Shown: positions 44,920-55,788 of the stretch, in pieces
Position numbering within the stretch: the stretch's first letter is position 1
Layout of the letters: the number at the start of each line of letters is the position of its first letter
Source: Euryodendron excelsum
Taxonomy: Eukaryota; Streptophyta; Magnoliopsida; Ericales; Pentaphylacaceae
DNA: 64,000 nt
Direction of reading: 5' to 3'
NCBI GenBank assembly: GCA_033060915.1
Contig: CM065397.1
Coordinates: forward strand, 25,395,001-25,459,000
Notes under the pieces: generated by a model
Databases searched by the model: none
The model's input: only the letters and a program-made list of their open reading frames with translations
Told to the model about the DNA's origin: nothing
Translations under genes and position numbers: made by a program

Positions 44920-45560
44920 AAATGGTCAACCGGACCGGAAAACTGCCGGGACAGACTCAAATTGTCCCGGAAGAAGACTTGGGTTCTGGAAACATTATTT
45001 AGAACGTTCCCAGAGGTTGCCGGTTTGATACCCAGAGCCGGCGTGGTCGGAAAAGGAAACCGGCACACCAGGGGCAAAATGGTCATTTTGTACCGGGTTT
45101 GCCGGAACTGACTCGGAATGATTCGGAAAGGTAAAGGAAGGTTGAGAATACTATAAAAAGTGTTCTCGGGACATTACCGGTTTGATACCCAGAGCTGGTG
45201 TGGTTGAAGAATGAGACTGGCCCTCTAGAGGCAAAACGGTCATTTTTACCGGGTTGGCCGGAACTGATTCGGAATGATCCGGAAAGGTAAAGGAAGGTTG
45301 AGAATACTATAAAAAGTATTCTCGGGTCATTACCGGTTTGATACTCAAAGCCGGTATGGTGGAAGAAGGAGACCGGCCCTCTAGGGGCAAAACGGTCATT
45401 TTGTACCGGATTGGCCGGAACTGACTCGGAATGATCCAGAAAGGTAAGGGAAGGTTGAGAATACTATAAAAAGTATTCTCGGGACATTACCGGTTTGATA
45501 CTCAAAGCCGGTGTGGTTCCCGGGGCATCCGGATGCCTAGGGGCAAAATGGTCATCCTGA
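44920..45560 (-). repeat. About 155-bp U3 tandem array, about 5 copies (solo LTR-3)
   Basis: Blocks GGGGCAAAACGGTCATTTT, ACTGACTCGGAATGATCC, AATACTATAAAAAGT and ACCGGTTTGATAC recur at about 155 bp. This is the best-preserved version of the module in the window. Confidence 0.85.
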
Positions 45561-45654
45561 CCGAAAAGTCTCGGAAAAGGTCCTAAGGGTAGTTTGGTCC
45601 TTTTCCACCGAAGTGGGCTAACAGCCACTGGTGTTGACCTAGGTTTTGAGTGTT

Positions 45655-46070
45655 TCCGCCACTCTAACGGTGTGAGTATTTTCGCTACTCGGACGGAGTT
45701 GAGTATTTCTGCTACTCGGACGGGGTTGAGTATTTCCGCTACTCGGACGGGGTTGAGTATTTCCGCTACTCGGACGAGGTTGATGATTTGTGAGTATTTC
45801 TGCTACTCTAACGGTTCTGTGAGTATTTCCGCTACTCTAACGGTTCTGTGAGTATTTCCGCTACTCTAACGGTTCTGTGAGTATTTCCGCTACTCTAACG
45901 GCTTTGTGAGTATTTCCGCTACTCTAACGGTTCTGTGAGTACTTCTGCTACTCTAACGGTTCTGTGAGCATTTCCGCTACTCTAACGGCTTTGTGAGTAT
46001 TTCCGCTACTCTAATGGTTTCGTGAGTATTTCCGCTACTCTAACGGTTTTATGAGTAGTTTTGCTACTCG
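45655..46070 (-). repeat. 29-bp U3 array GTGAGTATTTCCGCTACTC..., about 10 units plus about 4 shorter variants
   Basis: The unit is GTGAGTATTTCCGCTACTC followed by TAACGGTTCT, 29 bp. Each has a GAGTA...TACTC inverted pair around TTTCCGC. A 27-28-bp variant with CGGACGGGGTT forms the left part. The other LTRs have only two or three copies (for example 12270-12400, 26310-26440, 7380-7450, 36250-36400), so this is a recent local expansion. Confidence 0.88.
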
Positions 46071-46767
46071 GACCGTCTCGAGGAATAAACTATCTCGAGA
46101 GAGGGATTGGAAAGGGGTCTTATCGTCTCCGAAGAGACGTGCCTGGATTGGAACCGTCTCGAGGAATAAACTGTCTCAAGAGAGGGATTGGAAAGGGGTC
46201 TTACCGTCTCCAAAGAGACGTGCCTGGGTTTCGAGTGTTTTCGCCACTCTAACAGTGTGAGTATTTCCGCTACTCTAACGGTTTGGTGAGTACTTCCGCT
46301 ACTCTAACGGTTTTGTGAGTAGTTTCGTTACTCGGACCGTCTCGAGAAATAAACTATCTCGAGAGAGGGATTGGAATTGGAATAAGAAAGGACAATGCCC
46401 GTAAGGGCATTTTGGTCATTTTGCCTCTATTTGAGCCTGACAGACCCGTGAAGCGATGGAAAGACGGAATTTGGACTAGAGGATTGGTTTAGATTGGAAT
46501 ATGTCCATAATGACTTGAAAACAAGTCTGGACGGAGTGTAGACTGCCGAGCGGTAAAAAATGGGGTGCTTACAACCATCTTCAATAATTGATTTTTATTT
46601 TCTTTTTGGAAGGTTTCCTGTTCTTTTGTTTTGATTGTAGACCTTGCCAAACTAAGTTTATTCTTGTGTTTCCTGTGGATTGACCTCGAACTTACCGAGA
46701 TATTATTACTGCATCGCAAGCGCACATTGAATGATATAAATTGCACAATTCAAGAGCGATCAGTTTT

Positions 46768-46787
46768 TGGCGCCGTTGCTGGGGAAC
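46768..46787 (+). other. Athila-type primer-binding site, complementary to tRNA-Asp 3' end
   Basis: TGGCGCCGTTGCTGGGGAAC lies 5 nt after the LTR end. Its complement matches the acceptor and T-arm of plant tRNA-Asp, apart from one T where C is usual. The primer type agrees with the Athila-like coding sequence. Confidence 0.85.
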
Positions 46788-47212
46788 ATTACAAAGCAAA
46801 TATGATAAGGAAAAAAAAACAAACAGGGCCAAAAAAAAAAAATTCAAAATGAAAACAAAGCAAACGAACTCGAGAGAAATTGATTGCTGCAGAAATAACT
46901 TCACAATCAAACTACAACCACGAGAAAATTTAATCACTTAATTGGGTTACCTCATTCCATCTATACTATCTGTGAACATATCAGATTTTCTTTTCTTTAT
47001 TTTACTAGTTTCTTTTAGATTAATTATATTTTTTTTAGAGGAGGTTTAGGGTTTAATTGCAAATTGATGGTTATTTTATGTGAAGATTGCTGGTTCAGTT
47101 GAAAGTTTAAATTGAATATTACTTATTGCTACTTCATTATTGTGGAAGATTGGTGCATGTATGTGCATTGTATTGCATGTTAGTTTGGTAGAAGGATAGT
47201 TCAGGTAGACTT

Positions 47213-49158
47213 TTGAGAGCAACCCTACTTGTTTACGCCACTAGATCTAGAGTTCTTCTCGATACTACACCAATGCCTATAGACTTTGACATGTCCCACT
47301 TACTAGGTAATGATGAGAATAGGGATGGGGGTAATAATGTACAACCCCCACAACCCCAAGTAACTGTATCACCACAGAGAATGATGAGAGATTATCTAAA
47401 CTCATAAAGACAAACTCTACACTCTTGCATTATATTACCTCCTGACCAAAATGCTTTCCATCTTAAGACAGGTATCATGCAACTAATCACACATTTTCAT
47501 GGGATGTATTATGAAAATCCATATACCCATCTTAAAGCGTTTGAAGAGATCTGTAACATGTATTTTGATAATACCTACTTTGTCGAGACCATCCGTCTCA
47601 AATTGTTTTCATTCTCGTTAAAGGATAAAGCTAAAATTTGGCTAAATTCATTAAGACCGAGGTCTATTCCATCATGGGATGTTCTTCAGGCCGAGTTTCT
47701 AAAACAGTTCTTTTTTGAGCATCGCACAGAGGCGATTCGTCGTTAAATTTCGCAGTTCACTCCTTTTGATAATGAAACATTTTACCATAGTTGGGAGAGA
47801 TATAAAGAACTTTTGAATTTATGTCCGCACTATGGACAAGACCCATGTAGGTTGGTTAGTACTTTTTTTCTGCCTTGATTCCCAAACTCAAAAGGTTTGT
47901 GGAAACAATGTGCAATGGTTCTTTCTATGATAAATCTCCAGAAGAAACTTATGACTTCTTTGACTTTCTAGCTGACAACGCAAGAGATTGGGACACCATA
48001 GGAACTAAAAATCCCGAGATTAGAAACAACCTAAAGACAGGTACTATGTACCCGTTAAGGCATTTAGACGAGGATAATTCAAAGATAGCCACATTGACTA
48101 AGTGATTAGAGGCCTTAGAAATGAAAAAAATTATAATAGTTGAGAGTGAAACCCAAGTTGATTGTAGTGTGTGTGATAGTAATGAGTATAGGACAGATCT
48201 CTGTCCCAATTTTTCAGCCTTTAGGGAAGTGTTGCATGGCCAGGTACATGCCATTGCTTCTGATAGTAAACCAACACATGCCCCACAACAACAAAGAAAC
48301 CCATATGCACCTACATATAACCTAGGGTGGAGAGACCAGTGCAACTTCAGTTTGAGGAATGATGATAACTCAACAACCCAACAATTCCAACAACCGTAGT
48401 AATTTAATGGCCCCCCTAATCAATACCAAGCACAAGGTCAACAATTTCCAACACCAACACCAAACGTGTATAGACCACCTCTTATAAGGACTGTAAAAGA
48501 TCCTTTGACCCAATTCATATAGGTACAACAAGCAATTAATGCTAGACTTGATAAATCCATAGAAGAGTTAAAGACTTTGTTTGCTCAATCATTGACCAAA
48601 GAGAAAGGTACATTCCTTGCACAACCATTACCCAACCCTAATAGGCAAGCTCATAGTATAGAGATAAATCCAAATCCACCAAATCATGAGTAAGTTCAAG
48701 CAGTAACCACCGTAAGAAGCGGAAAAGCCATAGATAAAACTATTCCTAGGAAAGAGTTTGCACCTAGGGAGGACACTAGCAAGAGAGTAGAAAAAACATT
48801 AGAAGAGGATAGAGAAAATCCTAAAGAGGTAGTGGAGGAGTTATGAAAGAAGTCTAGGGATAAATTAGCCGACATTGACATAGAGGATTTGTCACGTGTC
48901 CCATTCCCTTATAGATTAGCTAAAACAAAGCAAGAACTAATAAATTCTTAAATCTATAAGGTATTCAAGCAAGTGAAAATCAATATTCCATTTTTAGATG
49001 CTATTAGGCAGATCCATTCATATGCAAAGTTCTTAAAGGACTTGTGCACCATTAAGAGACAACTCACCATGAGAGAAGCCTCTTTTTTGGACCAAGAAGC
49101 TAAAGAGGTGCTACAAGTAAATCTTCCACCAAAATACAATGACCCTGGGAGTCCATAG
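47213..49158 (+). pseudogene. gag: Athila-type gag (broken)
   Basis: The Gag core reads MQLITHFHGMYYENPYTHLK, AFEEICNMYF, IRLKLFSFSLKDKAKIWLNS, IPSWDVLQAEFLKQFF and SQFTPFDNETFYHSWERYKE. In another frame it continues with MCNGSFYDKSPEETYDFFDF, a Cys-containing segment DCSVCDSNEYRTDLCPNFSA and a Gln/Pro-rich tail, ending SRVPFPYRLAKTKQELINS and DAIRQIHSYAKFLKDLCTIK. This order is that of Athila Gag. There are stops at 47405, 47744, about 48103, 48400, 48521, 48691 and 48843, and a frameshift near 47870. No long ORF1 lies between the primer site and gag. Confidence 0.85.
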
Positions 49159-49716
49159 GGTTAATAACACGTTGTTAGACCTAGGATCCAGTGTGAACCT
49201 GCTACCTTATTCTATTTACCAACAATTAGGGTTAGGAGAGTTGAAACCAACCATAATCACCCTACAGTTAGCTAATCATTCGATTAAGATTCCTAGGGGC
49301 ATGGTAGAAGATGTGCTTATCCAAGTGGATAAATTCAACTTCCTAGTTGATTTTGTAGTGCTAGACACCATGGGAACTCAAGTGATCACTCTACAATCTC
49401 TGTCATTCTAGGTCGTCCCTTCCTAGCAACATCTAATGCTATTATTCATTGTAGGGGCAAGGAGTTGAACTTATCTTTCGGAAACAGTACTTTAGATATG
49501 AACATCTTCTATGCTGGTAAGAAACCAGGAGAGTGTGAAGACATCAGGGAGGTTAGCATGATAGACATTCTAATACAAGAATATTTTAATAGAGAATTCT
49601 TAACAGATCCACTTAAAAGTGCCTTCATTCTAAATGAGCAAATAGAGTGCTTAAAAGAAACAGTGATAAACGAGGAAGCAGCAGAGTGCGTTCCTGCTAT
49701 GTCTATGAGTCATTGA
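49139..49716 (+). pseudogene. Athila-type aspartic protease (frameshifted)
   Basis: It encodes NTLLDLGSSVNLLPYSIYQQ, LGLGELKPTIITLQLANHSI and KIPRGMVEDVLIQVDKFNFL, the protease of Athila-type polyproteins with an Asp-Leu-Gly active-site loop. In the next frame it continues GRPFLATSNAIIHCRG, ELNLSFGNSTLDMNIF. A frameshift near 49410 separates the halves and another near 49150 separates it from gag. Confidence 0.8.
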
Positions 49717-50607
49717 ACCCAATGTGTTGAGCCATCAGGGCTTAATGTTTGTAAACTTGAACCATCAGAAGTGGAAGCTCCTATTCCAGAGCGAAAGCCA
49801 TTGCCATCTACTCTTAAATATATATTTTTAAGGGATAGTGAATCTTACTCAGTAGTGATATCTTCTAGCCTATCTGAAGGCTAAGAGGATAGATTGAAAA
49901 AAGTGCTATTAAAGCACCGTAAAGCCATAGGGTGGTCAATTTATGATTTACATGGTATTAGCCCATTAGTTTGCACACATTGCATGTACTTAGAGGAAAA
50001 GGCTAAACTGGTTCACCAAATGCAAAGGCGATTAAACCCTAATATGAAAGAAGTAGTTAGAGGAGAAGTGTTGAAACTTCTCAGTGCAGGTATTATTTAC
50101 CCAATAGCAGACTCTAGGTGGGTGAGCCCTACTCAAGTGGTCCCTAAAAAGTCTGGAGTAACAATGGTGAAAAATGATAAAGACGAATTAGTGCCCACTA
50201 AGATCCAGACAGGATGGTGAATGTGCATCGAATATAGACGTCTTAATGCCGTCACCACCAAAGACCATTTTCCATTACCATTCCTTGATCAAATCATAGA
50301 GCGAGTGTCGGGTTGAGCTTATTATTGTTTTTCGGATGGGTACCCAGGCTACAATCAAATTGAAATAGCCCCAGAAGATTAAGATAAAATTACCTTTAAT
50401 TGTCTTTTTAGCACATATGCTTATAGAAGAATGCCTTTCAGCTTATGCAATGCACCGACCACTTTCCAAAGATGCATGATGACTTTATTTAGTGACATGG
50501 TAGAAAAAACTTTATGGAAGATTTTTCTGTCTTTGGGAATACCGATGACCAATGCATAAAAAATTTGGAAAAAGTTTTGTAAAGATGTAAAAAGACCGAT
50601 TTGGTCC
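49717..50607 (+). pseudogene. Athila-type reverse transcriptase, 5' half (truncated by E2)
   Basis: It encodes KKVLLKHRKAIGWSIYDLHG, ISPLVCTHCMYLEE, then the RT fingers and palm: SRWVSPTQVVPKKSGVTMVK, MCIEYRRLNAVTTKDHFPLP, YCFSDGYPGYNQIEIAPED and YRRMPFSLCNAPTTFQR. In a shifted frame the catalytic box reads FMEDFSVFG, with Glu where the first Asp of the usual F-M-D-D would be, and follows a short deletion. The frame continues NLEKVL and TDLVL to the E2 junction at 50608. Stops at 50218, 50314 and 50381 break it. Confidence 0.85.
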
Positions 50608-52009
50608 TTGTATCGCCACAGTTTTTGAAGGTCTAAAGTCCTTTTGGCTTGGAGACAAAAGCACGGAACTCTGTCACTAGAACTCATCCTCCTAGGAGGA
50701 CAAGTGCGACTAGGTTTGAATTGATTTGATTAAGGGCTTTTTAGAAAAATAGGAGTTGCCACCTAACTTGATTAAAGTGAGTTATGGGCACCTAAAACTA
50801 AGTGTTAATCTGAAGATTAAACTTAGGGTTTTTGAAAAAATTTTGAAAACTCCTTCAAAAGAGGGTTTTTAAGAAAATAGGTTGTTTGAAAACCTTTGAA
50901 AATATTTAAGCCCTTTTGGAAAATAACTCTGTTTTGGTTTTTCGAAAACAAAAATCTACGGTCCAAGGGTTGGTTACATGTAAGGAAGATATCCTAAGAT
51001 CATCACCCAACCCCGCCATTTCGGTACCTACATGTCTAATCACCCTTTTGTTCACTTACTAGAATTACCGGTTACTATTGTCCACTTAACATCCACTTTG
51101 AAGTTTTGAAAATAAGGTTTAGTCATCACTTTTGGATGAGTGGTGTATGATGCAAATTTTAAAAGAAGTTTGAAGATATGGGAGTTTTGAAAGGGGTTCG
51201 AAGTAGAAATTTTGAATTGATAGAAATTTTTAAAAAGAGAATCGAAGTTGAAATAGAAGTTATGACCGCACCATTTTAGGTTGCCTACGTATCTTATTTG
51301 GCGAGAATTAGGTCATTTGTCGTTCGGGCAAGAGCCCGATGGAAAATAGGTGCATTAGGGCCTTTGGAATGTTTTGAAGACACATTGAGGTCTTTGGAAT
51401 GTTTTTAAGGACACTTTGTGGTCTTTGGAAAAAGAGAACTTAAGAGTTTTAGAAAAAAGCCTTTGAAATAGGACTTGAGATGTTTGAAATGTTTTGAAAT
51501 TGGATTGTGGAGTGTTTTGAAATAGAACTTTGGGACCCTTGAAAGGGAGTTTTGAAGTGTTTTGTAAAGTTTTTGGAACAACTTGAGGGAGTTTCGGGAG
51601 TGCTTTGAAATAACTCAAGGGAGTTTTAAAAATATTTTGAAATCTTGTTTTGAGAACTTTGGAGGTATGATTTTGGAGTGCCTTAGTACATTGATCCTTG
51701 AAAAGTTCTTGAAAGGGGTTTATGAAAACACCTAAGACTTTGGTATTCTAATATGAACAACCCTGGAGGTTGTTCTTGATGTATCACTTTCCTTTGGAAT
51801 CCCTAACCATAGAAGGGGTAGGGACACCTTATGGTTGTGAGCTCTTGAAAATATTTTTAAAGATAACAGTGTAGGAGTGTTTGGAAAGGGTTATGAAGTT
51901 GGTTTTTGAAATCTCAAGAGAATAGGAGATCTTTGAAAAATGGGTGATGAGAATAGTTTTAGATAGAAAAATTATTTAAAAGGGGTCCATGAGTTGGAAC
52001 CTTAAAGTA

Positions 52010-52250
52010 TACTAACTTAGGTTGGGTTGGTCTAAGGTTAGGGGTGATCTAAAGTTAATTAACTCGGGTTGGGTTAGGGTTAAAGTGACTTTGGGTTAAC
52101 TAACTTGGGTTTGGTTAACCTAGGGTTGGACAACTAGGGTTAAGTTAACCTAGGGTTAGACAACTAGGGTCAAGTTAACCTAGGGTTGGACAACTAGGGT
52201 CAAATTAACCTAGGATTGGACAATTACGGTCAAGTTAACCTTGGGTTGGA
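52010..52250 (-). repeat. About 40-bp tandem repeats in E2 leader (GTTAACCTAGGGTTGGACAA)
   Basis: Four to five copies of a unit containing GTTAACCTAGGGTTGGACAA followed by CTAGGGTCAA, with internal palindromes GTTAAC and AACCTAGGGTT. They lie downstream of the LTR TATA box on the minus strand, so they would be transcribed. Confidence 0.75.
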
Positions 52251-53653
52251 TTGGAGAATGGTTTTGAACGTGGTTTAATGCATTTTTTTTTTTTTTGAAA
52301 GAGCTTTGAAGAATAATTCATATTATACAAAGGACTTTGGTAATCAACCTTTTTGAAGATCATTTCCTTGAAAATTTGGTTTTAGCCAAGAGTATGGTTT
52401 ATATGGTTGATGTTTGGAGACCATTCTAAGGAAGGTTTCCTTATGACCATTATAACTATTATCTTGACAAGAGCATGAAGTTCAAGAATCAACATGATAA
52501 TGACAACTTTTGAAATATCATTTTTAATGTAAGGATGGAGAGAAAGAATTTTCGAAAGCTATTTTTGAGAAGGAGATTTTGAAAACCATTTTCAATGGAA
52601 ATCATTCCAACAAGTTAGGGTTTCCATGGCCAATGTGAAGGGAGACCACTAAAGAGAGGGTTCCATGGGGCCATTCCAACCACTAATCTTGAGAGGATGG
52701 AAACCTTAGAAATCAAGGAGTTAGAAAACCATTTGTGTGCAAGAAATGAAACCATTTTAACAATTTTGGGCTCCTATGGCCAATGTAAAAGGGAGACCAC
52801 TCAAGAGAGGGTTCCATGGGGCTATTCCAATCACTAAACATGAGAGAATAGAAACCTTAGGAAATAGAGAGTTCGAAAATCATTTTTGTGCAAGTTGAAA
52901 TGCAATGATGCAAAAAGTGTGAGTTAGGGGGGTAGTGGGGGATTTTCTAAAGCATGACTTCTAAGGTCTCATCCTAAACTTCAATGAGCCAACTCATAGA
53001 GCCATTTTGAAAAGAACATAGAGCTTGAAAGTGGCATAAAAATAAAATGATGCAAGCTTGGTAGAACATGGTTATAAACATAGAAATGGAGCCAAGCACA
53101 CAAACATGATCAAGATAGCAACATGCAAGTGGGTCATGAATACATACAAGGCTTTAGGCTACACCACATAATCAAGGGGCTCTTAGGCTATACTATCTTA
53201 AAGTGGGCTAGTGAGAGATCCTCCTATACTGTGGTTCCCACTAGCTTTCCTTCAGACATGAACTAAGAGCCCTCTTAGCTCAAGCATGCAAGAAAGGGGG
53301 GTTGAAGATGGGTGTGAAAATAGGAAATAGCCTAAGTAGGCTAGGTGGGAGAAGAGAAGAGTAGGGGAAGGCAAAAATGTAAAAGAGATACCACCTTTTG
53401 CCTTCAACACACTTGTAGTCTTCAATGGATGCCTTGACTTGAACTTGAATGACTTCAAGAAGGCTTGAGGGGCTAGAAGGGAGTGTTTAATAGGGTATAA
53501 GGCTACGTAAGTGAAGTGTATAGGCTTAAGGGAGGTGGAATCTAGGCTAAGTGTTAGACGAGTGGAATGTGTATCGAAATTCAAGGTTTTGGAGCAGTTT
53601 CAGCAGAGTTTCGCATCAATTTCAGAGTTGGAATATGCAAAGGGGGTGCTGGT

Positions 53654-53822
53654 ATTTATAGGCAAGGGTTTCGGACACTAGCGTATGTAAGACATGGGCC
53701 GGTACTATTCCAATGGCCGAATTCCACGTGGAACCCACTGTACTGGTTAAATCTTGACGGTTCATCAAAATTTGGTCGATCTGATCAAAATCTAGGCGCA
53801 TGTAGCATACGCTCTGTCACCA
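53654..53822 (-). promoter_or_regulatory. E2 LTR core promoter: TATA box and E2-type palindromes
   Basis: TATAAAT on the minus strand at 53654-53660. Upstream palindromes are GCGTATGTAAGACATGGGCC (about 53680-53700) and GCGCATGTAGCATACGC (about 53801-53817). These differ from the E1 motif but resemble those upstream of the E2 antisense gene. Confidence 0.65.
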
Positions 53823-53989
53823 GGAGTGTTCGTTCAAACTTTGTCTCGATAATTAAGCCAACTAAGATGGTTTCAGGGGGATCAGTTGCACCCACTTGTT
53901 CTCCTAGGGTTTCTCGAAAACTTTCATGTTTTTGGAGAGTTGGAACAGTGTGTGGAAACGTGAGATATCATTTCAAGAAACGTGTATAA

Positions 53990-54410
53990 AATGGCATTTT
54001 TGCGGAGTGTCTATGATACGCTCTGTGGATGTTTGAAAGTAACTGTTTTTGTGTTGCATGATCGAGGCTTTCGGGAAGTGATCTCTTCGATCGGACCATA
54101 CTGATGGAAAGTACTCTGGAAATACTTTTGGAAATTCCATGATTTATACATTTCTCAAGTCGTTTGACTGTGCGTTTCAATCAGGGAATTAGAGAAAAAG
54201 CCAACCTTGGCGGATCGTCTGCGAGACGCTCTAAGGGTTGGCAAAAGTTACAATTTTTGAGTCATACGATGAGGAGTTTCAGGAAGTGATCTCTTTGATT
54301 GAGCCATATCGATGGAAAGACCTATAAATGAGCTTTCGTAAATTCCCTAGTTTACGCATTTCTCAATTCATTTGACAGTGCGTTATAACTAGGGAATCGG
54401 GGGAAAAGGT
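53990..54410 (-). repeat. About 205-bp U3 direct repeat, two copies (E2 LTR)
   Basis: Two degenerate copies sharing GAAGTGATCTCTT(C/T)GAT, CATA(C/T)(T/C)GATGGAAAG, CATTTCTCAA and GACAGTGCGTT-type blocks. Each carries a small hairpin (GTCTATGATACGCTC and CGTCTGCGAGACG) related to the E2 promoter palindrome. Confidence 0.7.
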
Positions 54411-55139
54411 AATTTAGGCCTCCAGGGAACTTTTATCGAGTCGTGGGTGCTTAGTGTCGTGAGTTCTTCCTTAGGTTAAATAGGGATTCATGATGAGATC
54501 TGCCGTTCAGTAACCTAGAACCGGTGTTGTTTTGGAGCACATTTGGGCCATCAGGGGCAAAATGGTCGTTTTGATCAGGTTTGTTTAGAAACGGTCAGGA
54601 ATGGTTCGGAGTGTTGTGTTAAGCATGCCTGGTCATTCAGGGATGTTTTTAGGGGAGTTTTTTTTTTTTCCATTTGGTGGGGTTTGTGCAGTGTTGGGGT
54701 GTTCAGGGGTAAAATGTTCATTTTGATTGGAGTTAGCTAGAATAGGACCGGAATGGGACCAAATGGCATGTGGAATATGCCTAACAGTTTAGTAACACTC
54801 TGGAAGGGTGGACTTACCGTTTTGAGGGATTTTGAACTTACTCAAAATGCGCCTGGAGGCCCAAGGGGTAGATTTGGTCATTTTTGACCGAGTCGGGCTA
54901 GCAAGCATTGGTGTTGACCTAGGTGTTGGTTCCCGAGACCACTCGGTCTCGAAAAACTACCTACGCAGTGTTGGTCCCTAAGAATGCCTGGTCATAGAGA
55001 GCTACCTGTAGTGTGATGTTGGTTCCTGAGAATACCTGGTCTTAGAAAGCTCGTCTTAAGCTTGCACATGTTGTGGTGTTCGAAAACTGAACTAGGTCGG
55101 GTCGAAGATTACCGAGCGGGCAAAAACGGGGTGCTTACA

Positions 55140-55156
55140 GCTGCCCCTCTTTTTTG
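55140..55156 (-). other. E2 polypurine tract
   Basis: The minus strand reads AAAAAAGAGGGGCAGC immediately before TGTAAGCACC of the LTR, the same tract as in E1. It sets the inner border of the E2 3' LTR. Confidence 0.85.
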
Positions 55157-55480
55157 TGTTTGCTGGTCGAAAGCAAAAAAATAACAAAGTAAGAATCCCT
55201 TTTTGGTCGCGAGGTGATCGGAGGGACGATGTGTTAGTAAGTTTGAAATGTGTAGGGACCCCTGATAGGTCGCCGGTGGAAGGTTTTGAGATTCGAATAA
55301 ATTTGCGCTTTGAAAGCTCCAATCGGGACTTGAGTTGCTAGTTTTGCCAAAATTTGGTTAAGATCACCTGATCCTTGAAAATTAATCTTGGAAGCTTGAT
55401 TTCCGGCTTTTGAAAGCCTTGAAAATGAATTCGGACTTTCAGGGGTTGAAAATCGATTTTGGCGGGAAGCTGAACAGTTG

Positions 55481-55788
55481 GGCGCATGTGTTATATGCGC
55501 ATGGCTTCTTTTTACCTTGGTGCAAGTAGCACATGTGCCAGTTAGAAATTCCTTTTGGCACATCTGCTATACGTGCCATGCCGTGGGCTTTAAAATAGAT
55601 CAGTTTGCATTTTAGCATTGCGTTTTGTTGAGTTTTTGTGGTGATTTGAGATTTTTCTCTGAAGGATCTTCAAACAATTTTGACTAGGATCACTAGAGGG
55701 GTGTCGAGGGACGTCGGTTGATTGCCAGAAACCATCATTGCCGTCGGATTCTTGCCGGAAAGCTTGGTTTTCACCAGAAACTTCAAAG
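55481..55788 (+). promoter_or_regulatory. E2 antisense promoter region and 5'UTR exon
   Basis: Three palindromes GCGCATGTG..TATGCGC (55482-55500), GGTGCAAGT..ACATGTGCC (55519-55540) and GGCACATCT..TACGTGCC (55557-55578) precede a TATA-like TTTAAAATA (55589-55597). A 5'UTR exon of roughly 170 nt then ends ACTTCAAAG|GTTAGT at 55788. The arrangement and the GGCGGGAA block just upstream align with E1 25.05-25.33 kb. Confidence 0.6.

Larger units (their letters stand above)
41076..46573 (-). repeat. Solo LTR-3 of the E1/E2 superfamily (5.50 kb)
   Basis: It starts TGTCGCGCCC and ends GGGTGCTTACA on the plus strand and is flanked by ACCAT at 41071-41075 and 46574-46578. Layout is as in E1, but U3 differs: the 82-bp array is reduced to about 3 units (46075-46215, 46340-46390), the 157-bp array has about 5 copies, and a 29-bp repeat has expanded. 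The U5 copy of the primer-site core is intact (41227-41237). Confidence 0.93.
39875..46762 (+). repeat. Athila-type 5' LTR, split by solo LTR-3
   Basis: The ends show short inverted termini (TGAT/ATCA). Without solo LTR-3 and its extra target copy the LTR would be about 1.4 kb, a normal Athila LTR length. The right end is fixed by the primer site 5 nt downstream. The left end is inferred from the terminal match and from loss of the H gag frame. Confidence 0.75.
39875..50607 (+). mobile_element. Athila-type Ty3/gypsy element, 5' part, nested in element H
   Basis: It has a 5' LTR (TGATTG...GCGATCA), a tRNA-Asp primer site, gag, protease and RT on the plus strand, in the order and wording of the Athila clade. 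The LTR begins right after AAAGT (39870-39874), inside H gag. It is interrupted by solo LTR-3 inside the LTR and ends at 50607, where E2 landed in RT. The rest lies beyond the window. Multiple stops and frameshifts show it is not functional. Confidence 0.85.
50608..55139 (-). repeat. E2 3' LTR (4.53 kb)
   Basis: It starts TGTATCGCCACAG and ends GGGTGCTTACA on the plus strand. The left part shares the U5 motifs of the E1 family (GTGCGACTAGGTTTGAATTG, CCACCTAACTTGATTAA, CGGTACCTACATGTC). The middle leader and U3 are diverged and carry different tandem repeats. The left junction interrupts the Athila RT reading frame exactly. Confidence 0.88.

Noticed and set aside
45655..46070. CRISPR-like array of about 29-bp units
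   Set aside because: Units are contiguous with no unique spacers, and the context is a plant LTR. It is a tandem repeat.
52010..52250. Interstitial telomere repeats (CTAGGGTT words)
   Set aside because: The unit is about 40 bp and lacks the contiguous TTTAGGG 7-mers of plant telomeres. It is an LTR-internal tandem repeat.
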